Below, one piece after another: positions 8,280-16,839 of a stretch of DNA of 64,000 bases. Made by a program: the position numbers and the translations under genes. Each line of letters begins with the position of its first letter. Position 1 is the stretch's first letter. The stretch spans positions 682,001-746,000 of the forward strand of contig NZ_CP040272.1 of NCBI RefSeq assembly GCF_013393905.1, given 5' to 3'. The notes beneath the pieces were generated by a model. That model did no database searches. It was not told the DNA's origin and saw only the letters and a list, made by a program, of their open reading frames with translations. Source of the DNA: Nostoc sp. C052. Its GTDB lineage: Bacteria; Cyanobacteriota; Cyanobacteriia; Cyanobacteriales; Nostocaceae.

Positions 8280-9869
8280 TTAATGAGCGGGAGGAGCAGC
8301 GCCAGGTGGTGGCCCCATTGGCGGTTCTTGTTCAGAACTGCCCGCTTTAGAGCTTCCTGGTAAACCTGGAAAAGAAATACCAGACTTATTTTGAGGTTGG
8401 GGCGGGGAGCTAATCAATACCTTTTCTGTACCGTTCAGTCCAGCCTTGACTTGGGTACGATTGTTAACCGTTGCTCCAGTTGTAATCGGAGTGAATACAG
8501 GTGGTTGATTTTTACGTGCCACAAAAACACCTGTTACCTTTTGTTGACGTGTCACTGCGATCGTTGGTACAGTTAGGGCGTTTTGCAACTCACCAACATT
8601 GAACTCCAAAGATACATTCATTCCAGAGCGCAATAACTTCTTGGAATCTGAAAGCAGAGTAACTTTCACTTCAAAGCTAGTAACATTTTGCTCTACTGTT
8701 GCCTGAGCCGCGATTTGTGACACTCGTCCTGGAAATGTTTTACCAGGGTAAGCATCTGCCTTAATTACCACTTGTTGATTGATCTGAATTTCAGAAATGT
8801 TACTCTCCGAGATATTTGCCACAACCTGATTTGTATCAGCTAATGCCAGAATCGATGATGAGGTTGCAGAAGAAACCGAACTACTTGCTGTCATTGGCGT
8901 GACAAAAGCCCCTGGGTCGGCATACTTGCGAATCACAACCCCATCAAAGGGTGCGCGAATCAGTGTGTCATCAATCTGAGTTTGGATGTTTTGTAAGGCT
9001 CCGCTAGCAGATATCACCTCTGCACGGGCTTGGTCGATATCTTCTTGACGGGTTCCCGCTTGTTGCAGAGATAGTATTTGTTGTTGCTGCTTTACTTCTG
9101 CACGGGCTTGGTCGATATCTTCTTGACGGGTTCCCGCCTTTTGCAGAGATAGTGCTTGTTGCGCTTCCGCTACTTGGGCTTGGGCGCTGGCGAGGTCTGC
9201 ACGTTTTTGGTTTAAAGCTTGCCGAGAAATAGCTCCAGCATCGTAAAGTTTCTGATTGCGCTGAAAGTCGTCGTTTGCTTGACTCAAAGTAGCTTGATAT
9301 CTCTCTAAACGGGCTTGTGCTTGAGCAATATCCTGAAAGCGATTACCTGTCATGAGTTTACGTAATTTTGCTTTTAGTTCCTCCAGTTTGGCTTGCGCCT
9401 GAGCAATATCTTGAGGGCGATTACCTGCCATAAGTTTGCGTAGATTCGCCTTTGCCTGTGCCAATCTCCCCTGCTCTTGGATCAATTGTCCCTGCAAATT
9501 AGAATCATCCATATAAGCCAACACCTGCTTTTCTTTGACATAATCACCTTCCTTAACTAGCAGCCTTTTTAAAGTACCTGCCGTTTTAGGACTAAGATTG
9601 ATTGCCCGCTCAGGTTTAACAGTCCCATTGGCTGAGACAGTGATAGAAAAATTTGTCCGTCTTAAGGGCACTACTGCCAAGCGTAAATTTGCTTGCTGTT
9701 GTTGTTTAACAAGCTGGTGATGAATAAGATAACTGACACCCACAAGTAAAAATAGGGAGATAAATCCAATTAACCATTTTGTTAGGCCTTGTTTCTTAAT
9801 GGGTGGGAGTGAAGATGTGGAGTCAGTTAGCTTGGGTAAATTTGGGTAATGATTAAATGCCATGTTCAC
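8280..9869 (-). CDS. HlyD/MacA/DevB-family membrane fusion protein with internal repeats
   Basis: A 529-residue periplasmic adaptor: cytoplasmic N-terminus, one membrane helix (about 31-50), a split biotinyl-lipoyl domain, a long coiled-coil hairpin (about 125-300) and beta-barrel domains. The hairpin is extended by two tandem duplications, both with a 26-residue period. One covers 143-168 and 169-194 (LRKLMAGNRPQDIAQAQAKL / LRKLMTGNRFQDIAQAQARL), the other 240-265 and 266-291 (LSLQKAGTRQEDIDQARAEV, repeated). Lengthening the hairpin should change the reach towards the outer-membrane channel. The C-terminus is Pro/Gly-rich. It forms a cassette with the permease and ATPase in the order seen in devBCA. 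Confidence 0.9.
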   Translation of the reverse strand: MNMAFNHYPNLPKLTDSTSSLPPIKKQGLTKWLIGFISLFLLVGVSYLIHHQLVKQQQQANLRLAVVPLRRTNFSITVSANGTVKPERAINLSPKTAGTLKRLLVKEGDYVKEKQVLAYMDDSNLQGQLIQEQGRLAQAKANLRKLMAGNRPQDIAQAQAKLEELKAKLRKLMTGNRFQDIAQAQARLERYQATLSQANDDFQRNQKLYDAGAISRQALNQKRADLASAQAQVAEAQQALSLQKAGTRQEDIDQARAEVKQQQQILSLQQAGTRQEDIDQARAEVISASGALQNIQTQIDDTLIRAPFDGVVIRKYADPGAFVTPMTASSSVSSATSSSILALADTNQVVANISESNISEIQINQQVVIKADAYPGKTFPGRVSQIAAQATVEQNVTSFEVKVTLLSDSKKLLRSGMNVSLEFNVGELQNALTVPTIAVTRQQKVTGVFVARKNQPPVFTPITTGATVNNRTQVKAGLNGTEKVLISSPPQPQNKSGISFPGLPGSSKAGSSEQEPPMGPPPGAAPPAH

Positions 9870-9974
9870 TCCTTGAGTAAAAACCAGACCCGCCTCTGTT
9901 TGGCTGAGTTTATGTAGCCATAGTTAGCTTAGATTTGTAATAGATTTTCCCACACAATTATTGCTGAGAAAATT

Positions 9975-10172
9975 TTAAGCATATCTACTCTTAAAAAGTT
10001 CGAGAATTTGCTTAGTGCCTTCAACTTCCTTCTTTAATTCTTCTTGCTTTTCTGGCTTAATTTTACTGCCAGCTTGTTCTAGGATGTTTTTTAAGGCTCT
10101 CTCTAAATCAATTTGAATTTGAGTCATTTCATGATGAATTCTATGATTATATTCCTGCTGATTAACGCTCAT
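9975..10172 (-). CDS. Small helical protein of unknown function (65 aa)
   Basis: This short frame (MSVNQQEYNHRIHHEMTQ...) is rich in Glu, Lys and Gln and predicted to be two amphipathic helices; there is no signal peptide or membrane helix. It lies between the ABC exporter gene (142 bp upstream) and the adaptor gene (105 bp downstream) on the same strand, so it is probably co-transcribed. I do not recognise the family. Its amino-acid composition is protein-like and no competing frame is present. Confidence 0.6.
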   Translation of the reverse strand: MSVNQQEYNHRIHHEMTQIQIDLERALKNILEQAGSKIKPEKQEELKKEVEGTKQILELFKSRYA

Positions 10173-10314
10173 ATCTTTTACCTAATTGATATATTTTCCA
10201 GATAATTGGTCGCAAATAAAAGAGGTGAAGTCTGCGATATCAACACATCTTTTTAGAGCCATTTTGGTAATCTTCACCTGATGTAGCCATCATCAATCTA
10301 AAAGCTTATGATGA

Positions 10315-12162
10315 TTAACCCGATAATTTTACTTCATCAATTTTGCTTTCACTTAGATGGCTGTTTGTCGGCACATAGTCAGGTTGAACCTTACCATAAT
10401 CGAGCTTAATAATTTGGTCGGCGAGGTGAAAATAGCGATCGTCATGGGTAATCACTATCACAGCTTTACCACGTTCCTTGAGTTTGACAAGACTCTGCCT
10501 ATAAAAGAGATCGCGAAAGTGTGGCTCTTGGTCAGATGCCCATTCATCGAATAAATAAATCGGGCGATCTTCTAGATAGGCTGTTAGTAATGCGAGGCGC
10601 TTTCTCTGCCCTTGAGATAGATTAGTTGTTGATAAAACACCATCTCTGACTTTAACTTTATGGTCTAACTGCAATTGCCTCAAATAACTTTCAACTTCTC
10701 GGTCGAGATTCGGATGATTGAACCCTAAACAGCTATCGAAAAGGTAGAAATCAGAGAAGATAGCAGAGAAATGCTGGCGATACCATTCCCGATTTTCATC
10801 TGTAATCAGTACTCCATCGAGATAAATTGAACCATTTTTAGGTGGATACAATCCCGTAATTAATTTAGCTAGTGTTGACTTGCCACTACCATTACCACCC
10901 ACAATATATGTTATTTGTCCCGGCTGCAAAGTTATACTAATTGGGCCTAATAAAAACCCTTTTTCATCGTCAGCAGGAGGATGCATATCTCTAGGCTGAT
11001 GTCCCGGCGGCCCTAAGAGAAACTCTTTTTCTTTGCCACGAGGCGGATGGATATCTCTAGGCTTACGTCCTTTTCCAGACTTATGTGCTGGGGGCAAAGA
11101 TGGATTGTTTGGCCCTAATAGAAACCCTTTCTCATCATTACTAGGGTGATAGAGATAGCTCACGCGATCAAGTTCGAGTTTCAGTTCAATTTGACTAGGT
11201 TGTTTGACAATGTAGGAGTTAACTGTTGTGTCAACTTCTGCTTGGCTGGTTAATGACAGCTTCATCATGTTAATTTTCTGCAATGCAACATTACCTTGTA
11301 AAAGATCGGGTAATCTGCGTAATAGGTTCTGGAGTGGTAGGGATAGATAGGTAGTAGTGAGAACATAGGTTGACAACATTGCAACTGGGATATGCATAAA
11401 CCAGGGCAATATGAAAAGCATCAAAGCTAAAGTAGAAAGCTGTGAAAATTGCCCTAATCCATTAGCGATCGCAAAACTCTGCATTGCGGTAGTATTCTTC
11501 TGACGCAGTTTTGTGGCACTACCTTGCAAGTTCTTAGAGGAAAAGTCTTCTCGTCTGGTTTTGTGCAGTTTTAGCTCTTTAGTACCTCTAGTGATAGCTT
11601 GAAAATGCTTGAATAAATTATCCTCCTCTTCACGTGCTATAGAGAACAAATGTTGTGCTTTGCCGAGTCTGGTTTGCACACACCAAATAGCAACAGCAGA
11701 TGTAGCGATCGTCAAGACAAATATAGTGTTGGAAATCAAAGACAAGTAGAATAAACATCCCAGAACAGTAGCGAGATCGATACAGATACTCGGAATTGCA
11801 GATACAGCGTGCGAAAGAACTCGAACATCATCAGTTAGTGTTGCAAGTAAACGATTTTCTCCAAGTCTTTCTAGATGTTCTAAAGGTGAAGATAAGATAT
11901 TGTGACCTAACCTAACTCGCAATTGGTAGATGGCATTTTGCGAGAGATTAATCAGCATAAATTGCGCGACAGTACTTGTGAAGAGAGTACAAATAGCTAA
12001 TCCTGCAAAATATAATAGTGCATTGGGGATTGATACTTGACTGACAGCCCGATTTATGAGCGAAATTAGCATTGCATTACTACCACCGCTAATTAAGCCT
12101 GTGATAGTTGCAATTAAGATACTCCGCCATGATATTTCCCAAAGAAATCGAATAAATCTCAT
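10315..12162 (-). CDS. Cyclic-peptide-type ABC exporter (fused membrane and ATPase domains)
   Basis: A 615-residue half-transporter: six membrane helices in residues 1-290, then a nucleotide-binding domain with Walker A GGNGSGKST (422-430), an LSQGQRKR signature (515-522) and Walker B IYLFDEW. The FDEWASDQEPHFRDLFY segment is typical of the SyrD/PvdE 'cyclic peptide export' subfamily. An unusual low-complexity insertion (about residues 343-407) with three copies of an xEKxFLLGP motif interrupts the domain just before Walker A. The gene follows the type III polyketide synthase by 58 bp, suggesting export of a product of the cluster. No nonribosomal peptide synthetase is visible, so the cargo may be a polyketide or lipid. 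Confidence 0.9.
   Translation of the reverse strand: MRFIRFLWEISWRSILIATITGLISGGSNAMLISLINRAVSQVSIPNALLYFAGLAICTLFTSTVAQFMLINLSQNAIYQLRVRLGHNILSSPLEHLERLGENRLLATLTDDVRVLSHAVSAIPSICIDLATVLGCLFYLSLISNTIFVLTIATSAVAIWCVQTRLGKAQHLFSIAREEEDNLFKHFQAITRGTKELKLHKTRREDFSSKNLQGSATKLRQKNTTAMQSFAIANGLGQFSQLSTLALMLFILPWFMHIPVAMLSTYVLTTTYLSLPLQNLLRRLPDLLQGNVALQKINMMKLSLTSQAEVDTTVNSYIVKQPSQIELKLELDRVSYLYHPSNDEKGFLLGPNNPSLPPAHKSGKGRKPRDIHPPRGKEKEFLLGPPGHQPRDMHPPADDEKGFLLGPISITLQPGQITYIVGGNGSGKSTLAKLITGLYPPKNGSIYLDGVLITDENREWYRQHFSAIFSDFYLFDSCLGFNHPNLDREVESYLRQLQLDHKVKVRDGVLSTTNLSQGQRKRLALLTAYLEDRPIYLFDEWASDQEPHFRDLFYRQSLVKLKERGKAVIVITHDDRYFHLADQIIKLDYGKVQPDYVPTNSHLSESKIDEVKLSG
10942..11136 (-). repeat. In-frame repeat insertion inside the exporter ATPase domain
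   Basis: DNA encoding residues 343-407 of the exporter. The motif DEKGFLLGP / KEKEFLLGP / DEKGFLLGP occurs three times, and PRDIHPPRGKEK / PRDMHPPADDEK twice, so a unit of about 20-35 codons was duplicated in frame. Related ATPases run directly from the first strand into Walker A without this segment (family knowledge). Confidence 0.75.
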
Positions 12163-12220
12163 ACTTGTGTCCTTTCAGATGGCTCAAAACTGTGGCGTTT
12201 ATAATATCAGAATGATTCTT

Positions 12221-13531
12221 TTAAACTTTTTGAAATAGAATTCCTTCTATTCCAACTCCTGGTGAAAATGAAAAGGCAATTCCAGTTAATGCTTTTGTTT
12301 GTTTAGTTGAATCTTTCCAATGGTGATTCGGGTTGTCTAACCCCACATATTCTTTATCAGCAGAAGAATTATTTTCACTGCTAAATAACATACGTTCCAG
12401 GACAAATAGTACTGAGGGACTAAGCATATTGCCATACTGACGAAGTATCTCCCAACTATCAGCAACTTGACTATCAGTGAGTCCCAAAGAATCTTGTGAA
12501 TTTTGAATAATACGTGTGCCACCAGGATGAATAGCCCAAAGATCGATATTCTCTTTAGTAAGCTCATGGCTTGCTAAAAAACGTTCGATAATTGGATTAA
12601 CACCAGTCTTAATATAGTCAGGTAATTGACGCGAAAGCTGACAAGTAATTCCATTATCTCGTATGCCAAGAACGATGCCGTCTTCGGTATCTTCAACCAG
12701 GTAACTTAGGTGATCTCTAATGATGACTTTACCTTGACCGATTGCTTGCTCTGGCTGACAAGCTCCAACAACTACTGCGGCACATCCATCACCAAAAATG
12801 CTATGAATAATCACATCATTCATGTCATCTTCAAACACTGCATTGATTGAGCTTAATTCCAGGCATACTACAAGGGCTTTGTGTGTTGGATTAGCTCGTA
12901 CATGATCGCTAGCAACACGAAGTCCATTCATTGCGGCTGCACAACCCATAAAATTCACTGTTACTCTAGCTGTGTCCCGTCTGAGTCCAAGGCTTTTAAT
13001 CAATTCTGTATCTATTCCTGGTGCTACGAAGCCTGTACTCGATACAAAAACAATCAGGCGGATGTGATCTTCGATATTCGTATCTGAGTACAAATGATTG
13101 TTAGTCTTCATACTTTCAGAGGCGCTTAGGAGTGCTTTTTTTGCAACCCGTTCAGCTAGGGGAATAGCAAACTCTTGATACATCTGCATCCGAGATTGAA
13201 TGGTCTTACTGTGCCCGTGAGCGATCGCTTCATCGGATAATAAGTTTACCGCTAGGTGTCTTGTATCAATTCGAGTATTTTTATAAAGCTTATCAATCCG
13301 GCCTCGATTTTGCTCCAAGCTAGGAATATTTGCAACTAATCCAGCCGCGTCAGATTGTCGAACGATGGTGTCGGGGGTACCAGTTGCAATGCTCTCAATG
13401 ATTGGTAAAAACTGCTTTAACCTAATCGTACCAAGTTCAGAAGCATTATATTTGGCTTTAATTTCGGTTGGTTTAACAACAGGCAGATTATTTACTTCGT
13501 TGTGCATTACTAAGGTAGTTTGAGTATTCAT
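12221..13531 (-). CDS. Type III polyketide synthase (chalcone-synthase superfamily)
   Basis: A 436-residue thiolase-fold ketosynthase with the type III catalytic triad: C197 in NFMGCAAAMNGL, H335 in WAIHPGGTR and N368 in YGNMLSPSV. It would extend an acyl-CoA starter with malonyl-CoA and cyclise the product, giving alkylpyrones, resorcinols or phloroglucinols depending on starter and cavity, neither of which can be read from sequence alone. It is longer than plant enzymes (about 390 residues) because of an N-terminal extension and a C-terminal insert near residues 385-410. It sits 86 bp after a cytochrome b5-desaturase gene and 58 bp before an exporter, pointing to a lipid-type product. Confidence 0.93.
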   Translation of the reverse strand: MNTQTTLVMHNEVNNLPVVKPTEIKAKYNASELGTIRLKQFLPIIESIATGTPDTIVRQSDAAGLVANIPSLEQNRGRIDKLYKNTRIDTRHLAVNLLSDEAIAHGHSKTIQSRMQMYQEFAIPLAERVAKKALLSASESMKTNNHLYSDTNIEDHIRLIVFVSSTGFVAPGIDTELIKSLGLRRDTARVTVNFMGCAAAMNGLRVASDHVRANPTHKALVVCLELSSINAVFEDDMNDVIIHSIFGDGCAAVVVGACQPEQAIGQGKVIIRDHLSYLVEDTEDGIVLGIRDNGITCQLSRQLPDYIKTGVNPIIERFLASHELTKENIDLWAIHPGGTRIIQNSQDSLGLTDSQVADSWEILRQYGNMLSPSVLFVLERMLFSSENNSSADKEYVGLDNPNHHWKDSTKQTKALTGIAFSFSPGVGIEGILFQKV

Positions 13532-13581
13532 AATTCTTTTTCCTAGTTGCAGTTATTTCTGGAAAATTTGAGGATTTTTGT

Positions 13582-13611
13582 AACACAGTTGTTATGAATA
13601 ACAACTGTGTT
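13582..13611. other. Perfect 14-bp intercistronic hairpin
   Basis: AACACAGTTGTTAT (13582-13595) and its exact complement (13598-13611) are separated by two bases, a few bases after the desaturase stop codon on the minus strand. No U-tract follows on that strand, so it is more likely an mRNA-stabilising or attenuating hairpin than a full terminator. Confidence 0.6.
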
Positions 13612-13617
13612 TTCTGA

Positions 13618-15402
13618 TTAGATGGAACCGATACCAAGAAATCCTTGGATAACGTATTTCGCCGATGTCATTAATTGTTGTGGGTGAAAGTGTTCTTTCA
13701 ATAGTCCAAAGTTATTTTCTTTTGCCGATCTTGATGGCCCTAACAAGTAATGTGTTACCAAGATTGGCAGACGATCAAAGAAAAAGTTTTTTGGTTTTGA
13801 CCAGACAACATTAAATTTCTCTGCTTCTTCTCGGACAATATCTTCGCTGATAATATTTGCAAAACCACTTTTTTGGTATGGAAGTACATGGTGTACGCGG
13901 TGTGGACTAAGACCTGCTGATAGAAAGCAGTCAATGTACTTGTTCCCAATCATAGTCAAATCATAGGAGTTTCTAATTTGAGATACTGCCCAATCTTCTG
14001 ACGGATCGACTTCTTCTTCTTCAAAATCATGACTAGCAACAATCATGAAGGTACTTATCCATAGAGTCAAAATAAATTGTGCTAGCCAAGCTCCAAAATC
14101 ACCATTCATCCAAAATAAAATCAACTCGCCAACAAGAATTATTCGCATAGAAAAGGTGCCGATATAATGAGGCAGACCTCGTTGCCAAGAGCCATACATA
14201 TCTTTGACACCAAACTTGAATGCCAGTGTACATATCTCAATCAATCGCACGAACATCCCAGTGAGAACATGACCAAGTTTATGTACAGTATGAACCGGAA
14301 TTCGATAGAAACGAGGAAGTTCCAACATGGCTGTAAAAACATTTCTCTTGATATCAACTTGACTTTGGGTAAATGGATGATGCATTAAAGTATGACCATC
14401 AGTTACTACGAAAGCCATTGGAACGTAGCTAATATCAAAAATATTTGCAAAGACTTTATTGAGGCGAACTTGGGCGCGATGGATTAGATAGTGACCTGCA
14501 CCTGTGAGAGAGATTCTCAGAGCCGCCATTAGTGGAACAAAGAGATAAATTGGCATATACTGCATGAAATTTAATCGCAGCACTTGTACCAGGATATAGA
14601 CAACGAGCAAAATGATTGTCACCACATCAAAAATAAAGTCCATTTGCTCAATCTTTTTTTTCATTTCTGGCTCGTTTATCCTGGTCTTAATTCGATTCAG
14701 CAATTGCTCTTGGTTTTGAAAGTTAAACTTTGGTGTATCTCTCCAGCCGTCAAAACCTTCACGAAACAAGAATGGTGGAGCATTATATTTGGGATGAACA
14801 TCTTCCGGTCTAGCTTTTCGCCCCAAAGCATATTTTTTGAGGACTCTTTTGGACTTTTCGGGATTAGGATGAAAAATATTAACCAGTGTCGTGATATCTC
14901 TATTCTTCATACGTCCAATGAAGAATTCACCGCCTGGATGCCGCTTAATAAAGTCGGATAGATCGTATACTTCACCATCATAAATCCAGATATTAGGTAA
15001 CTCAGGTGGAGGCTCTTTGCCAATTTCACCAGGAGGTCGTTGTGGCTTTTCCTGACTGTTGATATCAGGCATAATAGCTGGAGGTGCTTTAGCAATTTCA
15101 TCAGCAGGTAGTTGTGGCTGTTCCTGAGTGTTGACATTAGGCATAATAGGTGGAGGCGTTTTTGTGTAGGCGTAGTCCACCGCAGGCATCGCATCAGCAG
15201 TTAGTTGTGACTTTTCCTGGTTATTTACACGACTAATATCTTCAGAGATGCTTGCATCGTGAGCAAAAACAAGCTCGGAAATATTTTGATCTTTCTCTCT
15301 ATTCTTGAATAATTGTATGTGCTTAAAAGCCTGTACTATTGCATTCATAACACCTGATACTCCTGAATTTTTTTGAATGTGATTATGCTGCTGATGACGC
15401 AT
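13618..15402 (-). CDS. Cytochrome b5 - fatty acid desaturase fusion
   Basis: A 594-residue protein. Residues 1-57 are unstructured, 58-137 are Pro-rich imperfect repeats (xNxQExPQxPADEI...PPxIMP), and 138-205 are a cytochrome b5 domain with haem ligands H155 (HPGG) and probably H178. After that comes a membrane desaturase with three histidine boxes: H304YLIH308, H337TLMHH342 and H501RVHH505. It should introduce a double bond or hydroxyl into an acyl chain using electrons from its own b5 domain. Such fusions are typical of front-end desaturases, but box 3 begins with His instead of Gln. It is the first gene of the candidate biosynthetic run and may prepare or modify the acyl chain used by the type III polyketide synthase. 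Confidence 0.9.
   Translation of the reverse strand: MRHQQHNHIQKNSGVSGVMNAIVQAFKHIQLFKNREKDQNISELVFAHDASISEDISRVNNQEKSQLTADAMPAVDYAYTKTPPPIMPNVNTQEQPQLPADEIAKAPPAIMPDINSQEKPQRPPGEIGKEPPPELPNIWIYDGEVYDLSDFIKRHPGGEFFIGRMKNRDITTLVNIFHPNPEKSKRVLKKYALGRKARPEDVHPKYNAPPFLFREGFDGWRDTPKFNFQNQEQLLNRIKTRINEPEMKKKIEQMDFIFDVVTIILLVVYILVQVLRLNFMQYMPIYLFVPLMAALRISLTGAGHYLIHRAQVRLNKVFANIFDISYVPMAFVVTDGHTLMHHPFTQSQVDIKRNVFTAMLELPRFYRIPVHTVHKLGHVLTGMFVRLIEICTLAFKFGVKDMYGSWQRGLPHYIGTFSMRIILVGELILFWMNGDFGAWLAQFILTLWISTFMIVASHDFEEEEVDPSEDWAVSQIRNSYDLTMIGNKYIDCFLSAGLSPHRVHHVLPYQKSGFANIISEDIVREEAEKFNVVWSKPKNFFFDRLPILVTHYLLGPSRSAKENNFGLLKEHFHPQQLMTSAKYVIQGFLGIGSI
15160..15195 (-). repeat. Dispersed genomic repeat embedded in the desaturase coding sequence
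   Basis: DNA encoding AMPAVDYAYTK in the first Pro-rich repeat of the desaturase. It matches the intergenic repeat at 25009-25039 at about 23 of 30 positions, all differences being transitions. The second and third protein repeats lack this segment and have EIAK or EIGK at that place, so it looks like an in-frame insertion. Confidence 0.6.
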
Positions 15403-16086
15403 CTTTTATGAAGCATGAGTGCAGTTTTTTATCAGTTGATGCGTTAAATGTAAACTTATGCAGGCATCTAGCTAAGATGCAAGCAAACACAGAAATTAAG
15501 TTTGAAAGCTCTTATTTAACCTGAGAAGCTCAGTAGGGGTAATTTGACTTATTTGGAAATAAATCTATTTACCAACGAAAGCGATTTACAAGGCGAAGTC
15601 TGCGTGTTTATATCGCCGTTCATAGTAGAGACACACATCTGTGCTTCCAAAGTGCGTGTTGTATCTAAACGAAAACTTCACGCCATAAACTGCAATCCAT
15701 ACTTCTTCAAAACAGATTTTATTTGATGCTTTTAACATTAGAAATTAATCGGGGAGAAGTAGGGGAGGTGAATCTGTAATTGGTATTTTTGCAATATTAC
15801 CCATTGAATTACAATGCACTTTTCTGTAATCCTGCATACATGATGATGCACGGAGCAAGCACATCTAAATTTGAGTATTAAATGTATTAAGTAATATGCT
15901 AATCAGCGAAAGACATCTGGTAAAATTAATTACACTTTATTCAGAACCATTCTAGAAAGACCTTGGCGCACCGAGTTCCCAGTCTAATTTCGCATCTTTA
16001 CCAAGGATTTTGGGCTTAACTGAATGGTATTGCTTTAAGTTAGCTGTGCATTCTAGAAAATTCTGATGTGAGTTTCCTATAAAACA
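15403..16086. other. Intergenic region upstream of the biosynthetic run
   Basis: About 680 bp between the desaturase start and the tmRNA terminator. It should hold the promoter for the seven-gene run, but no consensus boxes stand out. A 60-codon open frame at 15544-15726 has no recognisable similarity and was not accepted. Confidence 0.5.
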
Positions 16087-16122
16087 AAGTCCACTTAACA
16101 CATCACAGTGTCAAGTGGACTT
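16087..16122 (-). terminator. Rho-independent terminator of tmRNA
   Basis: A 15-bp stem with one G-U pair (16087-16101 with 16108-16122) and a 6-base loop, followed on the minus strand by TGTTTTATAG. It lies 16 bases past the tmRNA 3' end. Confidence 0.8.
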
Positions 16123-16137
16123 GTTAACTATTTTTAG

Positions 16138-16524
16138 TGGATCCGAGCAGAGTCGAACTGCTGTCCAAATTGGGTATTGACCCCCCGCTCATTCACAGGT
16201 TTAGCCTTTCTGACCCTCAAGGCGGGAATCGTTCATTATCCCGAACGTAGGATGCTCTGATTTAATCTTAGCCAACAAGCCAACCAGAGAACGCTTGCTA
16301 GAGCATCCGTTGGGGTTTGGTCTTCAGTCCTTAACGGAGTCAAACCGAAGACGCTCGAACCTATAAGAGGTGTTTAGGCAGCTACTAGAGCATCCTTACG
16401 AGCAAAGCTAACGATGTTATTCGCATTTACTTTTTGTTTGAGCCTTTGATTTCCGAGAGGAGACTCACTCTCGACCTGAATCACAGAGCAGCGTTCGCCA
16501 ACCTGTCGAAACCGTGACGGACCC
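16138..16524 (-). ncRNA. ssrA: Transfer-messenger RNA (tmRNA)
   Basis: The 5' end GGGTCCG pairs with the 3' end CGGATCC to form a 7-bp acceptor stem with one G-U pair. The D-loop-like segment GGTTTCGACAGG and the T-arm segment AGTTCGACTCTGCT are present. The internal frame encodes ANNIVSFARKDALVAA followed by TAA, the degradation tag added to proteins on stalled ribosomes and very close to other cyanobacterial tags. The genome has CTA, not CCA, after the discriminator base, so CCA must be added after transcription. The gene is a single piece of about 387 nt, not circularly permuted. Confidence 0.97.
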
Positions 16525-16560
16525 ATGCGCTTCATATTTCAATTATAATACGCAATTGTT

Positions 16561-16586
16561 GAATTCGTAATTCGTAATTCGTAATT
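16561..16586. repeat. Short tandem repeat (ATTCGTA units)
   Basis: Three tandem copies of a GTAATTC/ATTCGTA unit directly upstream of tmRNA on the minus strand, ending 37 bases from its 5' end. They may overlap its promoter. Confidence 0.6.
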
Positions 16587-16606
16587 AACAAAGTCAGGAT
16601 GTATGG

Positions 16607-16746
16607 CAATACCTTTAGGTTAAGGGGAAAAGGGGAAGGTGGGGCCCCCTCTGGGGATAAGGGGCGGGGGAAAAGGGAAAAGAAAAACCTTTAACCTTTA
16701 CCCCAAACCCAATTTCAAGTTAAAAATGCTTAACCGAACAGTATTG
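16607..16746. mobile_element. MITE-like element, copy B (140 bp)
   Basis: Starts CAATACC and ends CAGTATTG with imperfect inverted ends (CAATACTGTTCGGTTAAG type). It is flanked by a 10-bp direct repeat with one mismatch (GGATGTATGG at 16597-16606, GGATGTATAG at 16747-16756). The interior carries G-rich tracts and the GGGGCCCCC centre also seen in copy A. Its sequence is nearly the reverse complement of the left arm at 56839-56950. Confidence 0.75.
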
Positions 16747-16769
16747 GGATGTATAGCTCCAATTACTCA

Positions 16770-16814
16770 AAATAGCCAATCGCTAATTTTAAAACTATTA
16801 GCAATTGGCTATTT
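16770..16814 (-). terminator. Terminator hairpin of the ATP synthase operon
   Basis: An 18-bp stem with one G-U pair (16770-16787 with 16797-16814; AAATAGCCAAT...) around a 9-base loop, 26 bases past the gamma-subunit stop. The following T-tract is short, so efficiency is uncertain. Confidence 0.7.
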
Positions 16815-16839
16815 GTCACGAGCCACAACAAGTATTTTT

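Noticed and set aside
10289..10316. ATCATCA / TGATGAT inverted repeat after the exporter gene as terminator
   Set aside because: Only a 7-bp AT-rich stem with a long loop and no T-tract on the transcribed strand.
15544..15726. 60-codon open frame upstream of the desaturase
   Set aside because: No family features; the region is expected to be regulatory.
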